64,000 bases of DNA. Origin: Haematococcus lacustris (lineage: Eukaryota; Chlorophyta; Chlorophyceae; Chlamydomonadales; Haematococcaceae). A program made the translations under genes and the position numbers. The stretch is taken from positions 9,809,392 through 9,873,391 of the forward strand of contig JASKMD010000012.1 in assembly GCA_030144725.1 (NCBI GenBank). The letters are read 5' to 3'. Of the stretch, positions 9,061 to 19,310 are shown piece after piece; the stretch's first letter is position 1; each line of letters begins with the position of its first letter. The notes under the pieces are model-generated. The model did no database searches, was not told where the DNA came from, and saw nothing but the letters and a program-made list of their open reading frames with translations.

Positions 9061-10936
9061 TGGTTGGGAGTGAACCAGTACTGTTTAGGAATATACCAGT
9101 ACTGTTTGGGAATATACCAGTACTGGTTGGGGGTAAACCAGTACTGGTTGGGGGTAAACCAGTACTGGTTGGGAATAAACCAGTACTGGTTGGGAATAAA
9201 ACAGTACTGGTTGGGAATAAACCAGTACTGGTTGGGAATAAACCAGTACTGGTTGGAAATAAACCAGTACTGGTTGGGAATAAACCAGTACGGGTTGGGG
9301 GTAAACCAGTACTGGTTGGGAATAAACCAGTACTGGTTGGGGGTAAACCAGTACTGGTTGGGAATAAACCAGTACTGGTTGGGAATAAACCAGTACTGGT
9401 TGGGAATAAACCAGTACTGGTTGGGAATAAACCAGTACTGGTTGGGAATAAACCAGTACTGGTTGGGAATAAACCAGTACTGGTTGGGAATAAACCAGTA
9501 CTGGTTGGGAATATACCAGTACTGGTTGGGGGTAAACCAGTACTGGTTGGGGGTAAACCAGTACTGGTTGGGAATAAACCAGTACTGGTTGGGAATAAAC
9601 CAGTACTGGTTGGGAATAAACCAGTACTGGTTGGGAATAAACCAGTACTGGTTGGGAATAAACCAGTACTGGTTGGGGGTAAACCAGTACTGGTTGGGGG
9701 TAAACCAGTACTGGTTGGGAATAAACCAGTACTGGTTGGGAATAAAACAGTACTGGTTGGGAATAAACCAGTACTGGTTGGGAATAAACCAGTACTGGTT
9801 GGGAATAAACCAGTACTGGTTGGGAATAAACCAGTACTGGTTGGGGGTAAACCAGTACTGGTTGAGAATAAACCAGTACTGGTTGGGAATAAAACAGTAC
9901 TGGTTGGGAATAAATTAGTACTGGTTGGGAATAAACCAGTACTGGTTGGGAATAAACCAGTACTGGTTGGGAATAAACCAGTACTGGTTGGGAATAAACC
10001 AGTACTGGTTGGGGGTAAACCAGTACTGGTTGGGAATAAACCAGTACTGGTTGGGAATATACCAGTACTGGTTGGGGGTAAACCAGTACTGGTTGGGGGT
10101 AAACCAGTACTGGTTGGGAATAAACCAGTACTGGTTGGGAATAAACCAGTACTGGTTGGGGGTAAACCAGTACTGGTTGGGGGTAAACCAGTACTGGTTG
10201 GGAATAAACCAGTACTGGTTGGGAATAAACCAGTACTGGTTGGGGGTAAACCAGTACTGGTTGGGGGTAAACCAGTACTGGTTGGGAATAAACCAGTATT
10301 GGTTGGGAATATACCAGTACTGGTTGGGGGTAAACTAGTACTGGTTGGGAATAAACCAGTACTGGTTGGGAATAAACCAGTACTGGTTGGGAATATCAGT
10401 ACTGGTTGGGGGTAAACCAGTACTGGTTGGGAATAAACCAGTACTGGTTGGGAATAAACCAGTACTGGTTGGGAATAAACCAGTACTGGTTGGGAATAAA
10501 CCAGTACTGGTTGGGAATAAACCAGTACTGGTTGGGGGTAAACCAGTACTGGTTGGGGGTAAACCAGTACTGGTTGGGAATAAACCAGTACTGGTTGGGA
10601 ATAAACCAGTACTGGTTGGGAATAAACCAGTACTGGTTGGGAATAAACCAGTACTGGTTGGGAATAAACCAGTACTGGTTGGGAATAAACCAGTACTGGT
10701 TGGGGGTAAACTAGTACTGGTTGGGAAAAAACCAGTACTGGTTGGGAATAAACCAGTACTGGTTGGGAATAAACCAGTACTGGTTGGAAGTAAACCAGTA
10801 CTGGTTGGTAATAAACCAGTACTGGTTGGGAATAAACCAGTACTGGTTGGGAATAAACCAGTACTGGTTGGGGGTAAACCAGCAACGGTTGGGAGGCAAC
10901 CAGTACTGGTTGGGGGTGGACCAGTACTGGTTTTCT
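9061..10936. repeat. Large ACCAGTACTGGT satellite, 21-bp period
   Basis: Nearly 90 units of the perfect palindrome plus a 9-bp spacer, TGGGAATAA or TGGGGGTAA, in mixed order. It reads open on both strands for hundreds of codons because 21 is a multiple of three and no unit contains a stop in those frames. These frames have no independent coding signal. Confidence 0.97.
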
Positions 10937-11065
10937 CGTATCTCCTCAGCCCGATTTTTCCTCGATTTTAGGTTTACACCCCCATTCTTAGAACCGCTAA
11001 AAAATACAATCTATCAAGCCACTTTGTCGAAAATTCAACTTTTCTCATGAACTTTTCTGCGAGTG
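10937..11065 (+). mobile_element. Right-end module and GAGTG terminus of the ACCAGTACTGGT element
   Basis: Begins CGTATCTCCTCAGCCCGATT, then GATTTTAGGTTTACACCC, and ends TTTTCTGCGAGTG. The terminus matches TTTCTACGAGTG of the TCAGCACTGA-array elements, so two elements with different palindromes share a right end. A left terminus of the form CACTCGCAGAAAA was not found upstream. Confidence 0.75.
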
Positions 11066-11520
11066 ATAGCTACATCGCTGGAGCCAAGCGGCACCAGCGC
11101 TGAAGCCATATAGCTACATCGCTGGAGCTAAGCGGCACCAGCGCTGAAGCTATATGGTTACATCGCTGGAGCCAAGTGGCACCAGCGCTGAAGCCATATG
11201 GTTACATCGCTGAAGCCATATGGTTACATCGCTGAAGCCAAGCGGCACCAGCGCTGAAGTTATATGGCTACATTGCTGGAGCCAAGTGGCACCAGCGCTG
11301 AAGCCATATGGTTACATCGCTGAAGCCATATGGTTACATCGCTGAAGCCAAGCGGCACCAGCGCTGAAGTTATATGGCTACATCGCTAGAGCCAAGTGGC
11401 ACCAGCGCTGAAGCCATATAGCTACATCGCTGGAGCTAAGCGGAACCAGCGCTGAAGCTATATGGTTACATCGCTGGAGGATATGGCTACATCGCTGGAG
11501 CTAAGCGCTGAAGCTGATAC
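11066..11520. repeat. CAGCGCTG palindrome array, left block
   Basis: Units of 43-65 bp containing CACCAGCGCTGAAGC, CATATGG and CATCGCTGGAGC. The core CAGCGCTG recurs in the much larger array at 15,092-16,200, suggesting paired arrays of one element, though no CACTC left terminus was identified. Confidence 0.85.
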
Positions 11521-12111
11521 CTGCGCTGCAGCCATGTGGCTACTGCGCTAGTACGATGTGATACCTGCTCTGCAGCCATGTGGTTACTGCGCTGGTACCA
11601 TGTGGCACCTGCTCTGCAGCCATAGGGCTCCTGCTCTGCAGCCATAGGGCTCCTGCTCTGCAGCCATAGGGCTCCTGCTCGGCCTGCCTGGCCGCTGCTG
11701 CTGCTGCTCCTTGCCACCGCTGGGCTGCCTGGCCGCTGCTGCTGCTGCTCCTTGCCACCGCTCCTGTGTGGTATGGGAGGAGGATGGTGGGAGGGAGCGA
11801 GGGTTGCAATGGGGAGGCTAGGGGGTGGGGAGGAGAGCAGTGGTGGTGTGAGGTGGTGGCTGCCATGCCACATGAATGGAACTGAAAGGGAGGGGGATAG
11901 GGGAAGGGGATATGGGGATATGGGGATTTGGGGAGTGATTGCCTCCGGACTGCTCGTACAGTGCGCGAAGGGGGGCATACGGGGGCATAGGGGCGGGGCG
12001 GGAGGATGTGTGTTCATGGAATTGTACATGGGCTGGGGGAGGGGGAAGTGTATCAACAAACTGGGAGGGGGTGGTTCTGTAGGGGTGGGGGAGAAGAGGT
12101 GACCATCAGAC
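11521..12111. other. Purine/pyrimidine-biased region, no supported gene
   Basis: Contains GCAGCCATAGGGCTCCTGCT repeats at 11,610-11,680 and two copies of a GCCGCTGCTGCTGCTGCTCC block. Open frames are proline/serine-rich and overlap in several phases. Confidence 0.4.
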
Positions 12112-12199
12112 CTGCAGCGGGGGCGTGCACGTGAGGTAGGGAGATTGGCGTGCACGTGAGGTAGGGAGATTGGCTGGACACTAGGTGTTAGCCACTTAC
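12112..12199 (-). repeat. Intron-like cassette, minus strand (a)
   Basis: Read on the minus strand it runs from GTAAGTGGC to the acceptor CTGCAG, 88 bp, followed by GTCTGATGGTCACC. It contains a 31-bp internal direct duplication of GTGCACGTGAGGTAGGGAG. Confidence 0.45.
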
Positions 12200-12543
12200 C
12201 GGTAGCCACCAGCAACCACTCACTGGCAGAGAGCAGGGAGTGAAAGGGTCAGGAAGAAGAGGGGGAAGGGGGAGCTTGTGTGTGTGGAGGTGGGAAGGTG
12301 GTGGTATTGATGCCAAGGTGCCAAGGTAGGTAGGAGTAGGTCTGCTCTTGGCTGCTGGGAAGGGTAGGGAGGGAAGGGCAGGTGGCTGCGATGCCAGGGA
12401 GTAGAAGGCGAGGGGGAAGGGTGAAGTATAGGATAGGATAGGAGAAGTATAGGATAGGAGGAAGGTGTGGTGGGGTGGGGTGGGGGATGGGGGGAAGGGA
12501 AGGGAGAGGGGGAAAGGTGAGGTACTGAGAGTTACCATCGGAC

Positions 12544-12619
12544 CTGCAGCAAACACAGTGCGCGCTATTGGTTAGGCTGGATGATAGTGGACACTGTAAG
12601 GCAAGGGCAAACCACTCAC
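12544..12619 (-). repeat. Intron-like cassette, minus strand (b)
   Basis: 76 bp on the minus strand: donor GTGAGTGGTTTGCCC, internal CCTAACC, acceptor TTTGCTGCAG followed by GTCCGATGGTAAC. One of the best-preserved copies. Confidence 0.5.
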
Positions 12620-12858
12620 CGCTTACGCCTTGGTGCTCCGTTTTGCGCAATGCGCCTTGCTGGCTCCTTGTAAGCTGTCACCGTGGACTCACCACTCACC
12701 GGAGCAAAGGAGGGGGAGGTGATTGGGGGCAAAGGAGGGGGAAGTAATACAATGTGGAGTAGGAATGTGCAGTAGGGGCTCGAGGAGGGAAGGCTCGAGG
12801 GAAGGGCATGGGCTACGATGTCAGGAGGGTGGGATGGGGTGGTGTGTGACCGTCAGAC

Positions 12859-12935
12859 CTGTAGTAAATACGGGGCATGCTAGTGGTTAGGCATGGTAAT
12901 GAGAGACACTGAAAGGCAGGGGGCTAGCCACTCAC
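12859..12935 (-). repeat. Intron-like cassette, minus strand (c)
   Basis: 77 bp on the minus strand: donor GTGAGTGGCTAGCCCC (as in the copy at 1974), internal CCTAACC, acceptor TTTACTACAG, then GTCTGACGGTCACAC. Confidence 0.5.
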
Positions 12936-13864
12936 CGCTAACGTTGTGCTGCTCCGTGTTGCACAATATTGTCTTCTTGTTTGCTCTTACCTCGGTCTTA
13001 CCTTGCAGGGGGAGTGGGGCTAAAATGTAAACTGTAGGCTGCGACTGCGTGGCGTTGCGTGCTTGGGCTGCATGCGAGACAAGCTGCGAGTTACTTTGTA
13101 ATGCGTGGCGTGGAAATGTCTGCGAGGTGGAAAAACGGCTGTTGGTGAGATCCGAACGGCTAGCTGCGTCTGAGGCTCGCGTCTTCGAAGTTATCTGCAA
13201 GGCGGACTGTTGGCTGGGTGACCATCGCAGACGCCACTGCAAACTTCGCAGATTGTTGTATTACACCGAACTGCGCACACACAACACTTGCGCGCAACCC
13301 TCGACAACGTCACAAAACTGCAGATCGGCATGCAAGAGAGACATGTGAAATAGTGTACTCTTGCACTGAACACGACGTAGCCAAACAGCGAAGCAGCTCG
13401 TCAACTTCACAGCTAAACCGCAGCCGTAGCTAGCGGCAGCTACAAACTCTGCCTTGAGGATAAGCATAGAAACTGAGCCTCGCAGCCTTGCAGCCGCACT
13501 TTGCGGCCCCCACCTAGGTAGCCACGCGGGAGCCACCACGCCAACACTCGCCAGCACTTGTAGACAACACTTGCAGACAACATCGCAGCAGCTAGTTGAA
13601 GCAACGCGACGCAGCTAGGCGCTCGTCTATCAGGTTTACTCGCAGCCAACTCCGCAGCCAACTCTGCAGCCAACTCCCCAGCTGCACGGCACAGTACCTC
13701 GCAAAGAGTCTCGAATGGAGTCCCACCACACAACCTCGCTGCCAACTCCGCAGCCACACGGCACACTACTTCGCACCGCAACGCTACGCAGCGAGGTAAT
13801 GTAATGTTCTTGTAATGTACCAAGTCTTTGCAAAGGTGAGCATGGAGCAACATGGAGGAGTACG
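12936..13864. other. Unassigned region with GCAGCCAACTC repeats
   Basis: Between 13,640 and 13,760 there are repeated GCAGCCAACTCCGCAGCCA blocks and CACGGCACA-type motifs. Overlapping frames on both strands (about 60-170 codons) look like shadows; no family is recognised. Confidence 0.35.
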
Positions 13865-13940
13865 GTGAGTGGCCGGACCCCGCCTTTTGGTGGCTCTCAT
13901 TACACAACCTCATCGTGAGCATGCCCCATGTTTGCTGCAG
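13865..13940 (+). repeat. Intron-like cassette, copy 5
   Basis: 76 bp from GTGAGTGGCCGGACC to CATGTTTGCTGCAG, then GTCTGACGGATACACC and a C/T tract with CCCT repeats. Confidence 0.5.
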
Positions 13941-14477
13941 GTCTGACGGATACACCTGGAACCTTTCCCTCCCCCTCCTTCTTCAAATCACCACAATCGC
14001 CTTCCCTCCCTCCCTCCCTCCCTCCCTCCCTCCTGCCCTCCCTGTACAAGTCTCTACAGGTGGCTACAGGTCCTCTTACCCCCCTATCTATGCAACCACC
14101 CCCTCCAAGATCGTCAATACACTTACCCCTCCCCCAGGCCTACCCTGTCTCCCTCCCTCCCCTTTCCCTACCCAGTCACCCGGTCACCATCCCCCCCCCC
14201 CCACTTCCCCCCTCACCTCCACCCTGACATCCCAGCCCCCTCCCTTACCCCAGCAGCCCCATCCCAGCCCCTCTCCTTATTTCAGCAACCAGAAGAGAGC
14301 CCACCCCAACCTTGACGTTGTACCCTACCCTGGCTCTTGCACCTCCACCTAATAACCCCACTTTACCTTCATCACCACAAACGTAAGACCAAGGTAAGTA
14401 GCGAGGACACGACATGGCGCGTATCCCTGTTCACAACATCCCATCCTATTACTAATAGTATTAGCCCTTCATGCCAG

Positions 14478-14565
14478 GTGAGTGCCTCCGTCATGCAATA
14501 CGTGACAGCTAGCTTCCCAGGATGTTATGCATGCCTCATTGTAAGCACGCTCCATGCTTGCTGCA
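14478..14565 (+). repeat. Intron-like cassette, copy 6
   Basis: 88 bp from GTGAGTGCCTCCG to CATGCTTGCTGCAG. A further acceptor half (CCGTGTGTTTGCTGCAG) lies at 14,778-14,794, again followed by a GGTCACAC motif and a C/T tract. Confidence 0.45.
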
Positions 14566-15091
14566 GGTCCATACTCCCGCCTATACTTCCGCCCCGTGCC
14601 TTCCCCCCCCTTCCCTACCCCGTCCCACCACCTCCACTTCCACCCCTCTCCACCCCCCACTTCCCCCCTCCCCGTCACCTCCCCCCTGACGTCCCAGCAG
14701 CCAGGAGAAAGCCTTCGTTGATGGCCCTTATCACCCCAAGCCTTATCACCTTATCGCCTCCCCTCACCGCTGGCATGCCGTGTGTTTGCTGCAGGTTTTA
14801 CGGTCACACTTACCTCCCTTCTCCCTCCCCCCCACCCCCCTTCTCCTTTCCCATACCCACCAGGTGCTACCACCATGTACTACCACCTTCCAGTCTATCA
14901 CACCTAGCTGCCACATGCCAATGGATAATGGCAGTGGCATTATCACCACACATGAATTGAGTACAGCCAAAGCATAAGTCAAGCCAAAGTCCAAGATGGT
15001 TTAAAAAGCACTAATTTGAAAGGACTATGTTGTAAAGCACCATATTGTAAAGCATTATGATGTCAGCTGAAGATAGACAGTATTTCAAACG
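14566..15091. other. Pyrimidine-rich DNA, no gene called
   Basis: C/T-rich tracts follow the intron-like cassettes. The part from 14,900 to 15,091 is AT-richer and unique within the window. No RNA gene or open frame of convincing composition was seen. Confidence 0.4.
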
Positions 15092-16200
15092 TTGTAATTG
15101 TAAGAGAGCAGGTGCCACATGGTACCTGCGCAGGTGCCACATGGTACCAGAGCAGGTGACCATGGCGCAGAGCAGGTACCAAGTGCTGCAGCGCTGGAAA
15201 ATTATGGCTGCAGAGCACGTACCAGGTGCTGCAGCTCTGAAGCCACATAGCTGCAGCGCTGGAGCTCTATGGCTGCAGAGCAGGTACCAGGTGCTGCAGC
15301 GCTGAAGCCACATGGCATCAGCGCTGGAGCCACGTGGCTGCAGAGCAGGTACCATGTGCTACAGCGCTGAAGCCACATGGTTTCAGCGCTGGAGCCACGT
15401 GGCTGCAGAGCAGGTACCAGGTGCTCCAGCGCTGAAGCCACATGGCATCAGCGCTGGAGCCACATGGCTGCAGAGCAGGTACCAGGTGTTGCAGCGCTGA
15501 AGCCACATGGTTTCAGCGCTGGAGCCACGTGGCTGCAGAGCAGGTACCAGGTGCTCCAGCGCTGAAGCCACATGGCATCAGCGCTGGAGCCACATGGCTG
15601 CAGAGCAGGTACCAGGTGCTGCAGCGCTGAAGCCACATGGCTGCAGCGCTGGAGCCACATGGCTGCAGAGCAGGTACCAGGTGTTGCAGCGCTGAAGCTA
15701 CATGGCATCAGCGCTGGAGCCACATGGCTGCAGAGCAGGTACCATGTGCTCCAGCGCTGAAGCCACATGGCATCAGCGCTGGAGCCACATGGCTGCAGAG
15801 CAGGTACCAGGTGCTGCAGCGCTGAAGCCACATGGCTGCAGCGCTGGAGCCACATGGCTGCAGAGCAGGTGCCAGATGCTCCAGCTCTAAAGCCACATAG
15901 CTGCAGCGCTGGAGCTCTATGGCTGCAGAGCAGGTACCAGGTGCTGCAGCGCTGAAGCCACACGGCTGCAGCGCTGGAGCCACATGGCTGCAGAGCAGGT
16001 ACCAGATGCTGCAGCGCTGAAGCCACATGGCATCACCGCTGGAGCCACATGGCTGCAGAGCAGGTACCAGGTGCTGCAGCGCTGAAGCTACATGGCTGCA
16101 GCTCTGGAGCCACATGGCTGCAGAGCAGGTGCCAGATGCTCCAGCTCTGAAGCCACATGGCTGCAGCGCTGCAGCCAGGTGCTCCAGCGCTGGTGACGCT
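15092..16200. repeat. CAGCGCTG palindrome array, 65-bp unit
   Basis: About 17 units of 65 bp combining CAGCGCTGGAGCCAC, GGCTGCAGAGCAGGTACC and GTGCTGCAGCGCTGAAGCC. Each unit holds several palindromes: two CAGCGCTG-type, one CTGCAG and one GGTACC. Open 62-codon frames recur every 65 bp because 65 is not a multiple of three; they are artefacts of the unit. Confidence 0.95.
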
Positions 16201-16217
16201 GCTAATTTGTGTGAGTG
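16201..16217 (+). mobile_element. Probable GAGTG element terminus
   Basis: The array is followed by GCTAATTTGTGTGAGTG. At the next base (16,218) homology to the unrelated segment at 4174-4602 begins, which is what an insertion boundary would produce. The matching left terminus was not found, so this end is provisional. Confidence 0.5.
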
Positions 16218-16589
16218 AAGGAATCGCGGAGGGCATCCAGACTGCCCCGTCAAGCTCGCATGCTGCATAATGGCAGCCAGGAGCAGCCAGGAGCAGCGAA
16301 CATGACATCGTCGCGAAAAGGGTAGCCACGAGCTAGACAGCCATGTCTAGCCAGGAGCCTTACAACATTCGCGACCAGCCATAGTAATCAGGTCAGGCGA
16401 CAGGCGAAGAGGCAGCACTGCACACAGCACACAGGCGCAAATCGCAGCCTCATTCGTAGAAGACATCAAAAGAGGCATAGTGATGTTAGCGATGTAGCCA
16501 TGCCAGCCAGCCATCGCCAGCTAGCAGCCTCACAACATAGCACATCGCAGCCAAATGCAAGCCATTGGCAGCGTGCAGCCTCATCGCAA
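16218..16589. repeat. Duplicated segment shared with 4174-4602
   Basis: Starts AAGGAATCGCGGAGGGCATC. It is close to the 4174 copy but lacks parts of the GAGCAGCCAGGAGCA repeats, and ends at CCTCATCGCA, where a gypsy fragment begins. Confidence 0.85.
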
Positions 16590-16715
16590 TGAAGCTTCAC
16601 CAGTAAGGTGTGTCAGCGGTGCAGCAATGGTGTTGTAGCCTGCAATGAAACGCCGGAAGAAGTTTGCGAGGCCAAGGAATGCCTGCAATTCTTTAAGACA
16701 CGTGGGCATACCCTA
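16590..16715 (-). pseudogene. Ty3/gypsy pol fragment (RT thumb/connection)
   Basis: The minus strand translates to about 42 residues with the gypsy signature [18 protein letters not shown], followed by AAPLTHLTG. In Ty3/gypsy pol this block lies between the reverse-transcriptase palm and RNase H. The fragment is too short to function and is cut at both sides. It differs from the gypsy copies at 24.7 and 30.9 kb, so it belongs to a different element. Confidence 0.85.
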
Positions 16716-16858
16716 CACCAGGGATACATGAGTTAAACGACTAAACTAGTCAGTTATCACACTTAACTTAGTTTAAGGCCACCTCGTCCAGTTGAACGAA
16801 CCTAGTTTAACTAGTGTGGCGTCATCATGTAACTTGGTCAGAGAAAGAAGCTCCGACG

Positions 16859-17030
16859 CACTCACGATAAATAAGGCCGACGCGACTGTCTTTTTTGCAT
16901 CGGATGGACATTCCGCTCCGACAGAACGATAGATCTTTGAGTTTAAGGGGGACCTCGCTCTTGAATGAAGTCCTAACTCGCAGCGGTTGCGGAGATATAA
17001 CAATCCGCGCGCGAGGTACCCCCCCCTTTT
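16859..17030 (+). mobile_element. Terminus of a TCTGTACAGAT-array element
   Basis: Begins CACTCACGATAAATAAGG and runs to a CGCGCGAGGTACCCCCCCC block. The reverse complement of almost the whole module is found at 54,420-54,593, where it forms the right end of a complete element. The 5' flank ends in CG. No matching right terminus was found downstream, so this copy is incomplete or its other end has diverged. Confidence 0.8.
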
Positions 17031-17815
17031 TAGGAATCTGTACAGATGCCCGTCTAATGGGCATGCCATCTGTACAGATGCATGTCGATGGCCCCAAGGA
17101 TATGCGGCATTTGTACAGAATGCCTTTCTTGCATCTGTACAGATACCAATTTTTGTCATCTGTAAAGATTATTTTGGGATATCTGTACAGACACGTGCAT
17201 CTGTACAGATATTTATAGGTAAATCTGTACAGATAGCATCAAGGTAACATCTTTACAGAGGTGTTTATGTACAGATTCCCGGGGGTATTTATCTGTACAG
17301 ATGGCGATAATTAGCATCTGTACAGATGAACCTATTATTATCTGTACAGATGCCCCAAGATTTAAACCTGTACAGATAGCAAGGATATAATCTGTACAGA
17401 TGTCGACAAGTGGTATCTGTACAGTTGGCAAGAGGTGTTTCTGTACAGATTCCCGGGAGTATTTATCTGTACAGATGGCGATAATCAGCATCTGTACGGA
17501 TAAACCTATAACTATCTGTACAGATGCCCCAAGTTTAAATCTGTACAGATAGCAAGGGTAAAATTTGTACAGATGTCGACAAGTGGTATCTGTACAGATG
17601 GCAAGAGGTGTTTTTGTACAGATTCCCGGGGGTATTTATCTGTACAGATGGCGATAATTAGTATCTGTACAGATTAACCTATAACTATCTGTACAGATGC
17701 CCCAAGTTTAAATCTGTTCAGATAGCAAGGATAAAATCTGTACAGATGTCGACAAGTGGTATCTGTACAGATGGCAAGAGGTGTTTTTGTACAGAAGGGG
17801 TGTATCTGTACATAT
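17031..17815. repeat. TCTGTACAGAT palindrome array with about 175-bp superunits
   Basis: About 30 copies of the 11-13 bp dyad ATCTGTACAGAT separated by spacers such as GGCGATAATTAGC, GCCCCAAG and GTCGACAAGTGGT. Spacers recur in the same order in roughly three superunits that start at GATTCCCGGG (about 17,273, 17,450 and 17,622). The spacers repeat, so this is not a CRISPR array. Confidence 0.93.
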
Positions 17816-18485
17816 ACCCGGGGGTTTGAATGTCTTACCATATCACGCCCACGCAATTACATTGAGACCATCATCGACGGCCTTGCTTGGACATCTTAAT
17901 CCGTATCAAATATCCATGCAGCCTCACGCGTCTCAAAGCGTTCGATCTAAGTAGCCACGATCAGCAACAATTAGCCTCACTCCTACAAATTAGCCCTTGC
18001 GTTCTTCCCTGCGCTTTTGTCAACCTTGCCCAAATGGGCTGAAACTTGGCCAGTTGGTAGCTTGTGATGTAAGGATGCCATCCCAAAAGAAATCAGGTCA
18101 AAAAGGTCAAAGACGGAGGCTGGGCGGCCCGTGGCGAAAAGAAAGAAAGACTACTCCCCCCGAAGCTTCAGGGGGCGTGCACTAAGGAACCGCGCGCCGC
18201 TTCTGGTCTTTCACACCATGGGAGGGGCCCCCGCGGGCTGACGTATGCCTAAAGGGCGCTCTCACAGCACGACACGCCCCGGCTCGGAAACGTGTCTACC
18301 CTCCTGAGCTTCGTAGGAAATTAGCCTACTCCACTCCAGCTCCCGCCCCGCACGATGGCGGGCACTGCCCTCAAGAGAGATCGATTACGCCAAATATTTC
18401 TGGCCCCTTGCGGGTGTCGATCCCCCGGCCTCTCGCAACAAGAGGGAGGTTTGTAGCTACTGAACCACACCTGCTGCATGGGGTG
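17816..18485. other. Mixed flank with a CACTCCTACAA terminus and no gene
   Basis: At 17,978 the sequence CACTCCTACAAATTAGCCC begins, homologous to the left ends of the three MITEs at 21,089, 21,844 and 28,769 (including the CCTTGCCCAAATGGGCTGAAA block). No matching right end follows. A diverged one (GATTGTAGGGGGT) at 20,872-20,884 is possible. No convincing open frame exists. Confidence 0.5.
18395..18480 (-). other. tRNA-like sequence, possible SINE head
   Basis: On the minus strand, GTGGTTCAGTAGCTAC resembles a tRNA D-arm/box A. CCTCT and AGAGG can pair around a 7-nt loop, and GGATCGACACC resembles box B. The acceptor stem does not pair and position 33 is not T, so it is not an intact tRNA gene. 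A tRNA-derived SINE or pseudo-tRNA is the likeliest reading. Confidence 0.3.
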
Positions 18486-18529
18486 CTACTGGCTTCGGGT
18501 CCTAACCCGGTTGATGCCCGTGGCGTAAA

Positions 18530-19310
18530 CGCAGGGACGGATGCAGGGATGGAGGGGGGGGCGCAGGGACGAATGCAGGGATGGAAGGGGGGGTGCAGGG
18601 ACGAGTGCAGGGATGACTTGGGGGTGCAGGGACGAATGCAGGGACGGAAGTAGGGGTGCAGGGACTAATGCAGGGATGGATGTGGGGACGCAGGGACGAG
18701 TGAAGGGACGAGTGCAGGGACGAATGCAGGGATGACGCGCGCAGGGACGAGTGCAGGGACGGATGCAGGGACGAGTGCAGGGATGACGGGCGCAGGGACC
18801 AGTGCAGGGACGAGTGCAGGGACGAGTGCAGGGACGAGTGCAGGGACGAGTGTAGGGATGACGGGCGCAGGGACGGGTGAAGGGACGAGTGCAGGGACGA
18901 GTGCAGGGATGACGGGCGCAGGGACGAGTGCAGGGACGGGTGCAGGGACGAGTGCAGGGACGGGTGCAGGGATGAGTGCAGGGACGAGTGCAGGGATGGG
19001 TGCAGGGACGAGTGCAGGGACGAGTGCAGGGGTGACGGGCGCAGGGACGAGTGCAGGGACGGGTGCAGGGACGAGTGCAGGGACGAGTGCAGGGACGAGT
19101 GCAGGGACGAGTGCCGGGACGAGTGCAGGGACGGGTGCAGGGACGAGTGCAGGGACGAGTGCAGGGACGAGTGCAAGGACAAGTGCAGGGACGAGTGCAG
19201 GGACGAGTGCAAGGACAAGTGCAGGGACGGGTGCAGGGACGAGTGCAGGGACGGGTGCAGGGACGAGTGCAGGGACGAGTGCAGGGATGGGTGCAGGGAT
19301 GAGTGCAGGT
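18530..19310. repeat. GTGCAGGGACGA minisatellite, 12-bp period
   Basis: About 60 units of GTGCAGGGACGA with variants (GGATG, GACGGGC). The left third is more degenerate. Units match the GCAGGGAC repeats inside the MITE termini of this window. Long frames such as GTSAGTSAG and CTRPCTRP are satellite translations. Confidence 0.96.

Noticed and set aside
9026..10971. Long repetitive open frames (FPTSTGL, PVLVGNK and NQYWLGI repeats) resembling silk- or antifreeze-like proteins
   Set aside because: They arise in several frames on both strands because the satellite period is 21 bp and lacks stops. There is no start context, intron or unique sequence.
17031..17815. Possible CRISPR array (regular dyad repeats with spacers)
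   Set aside because: The spacers are themselves repeated in the same order in each superunit, the repeats are only 11-13 bp, no cas genes are present and the context is eukaryotic.
16859..17977. A complete TCTGTACAGAT element ending before 17,978
   Set aside because: The left terminus is clear, but no CCTTATTTATCGTGAGTG-like right end is present. Completeness is not supported.
18395..18480. Functional tRNA gene
   Set aside because: Box-like motifs are present, but the acceptor stem does not pair and the anticodon loop lacks T33. Kept only as a tRNA-like sequence.
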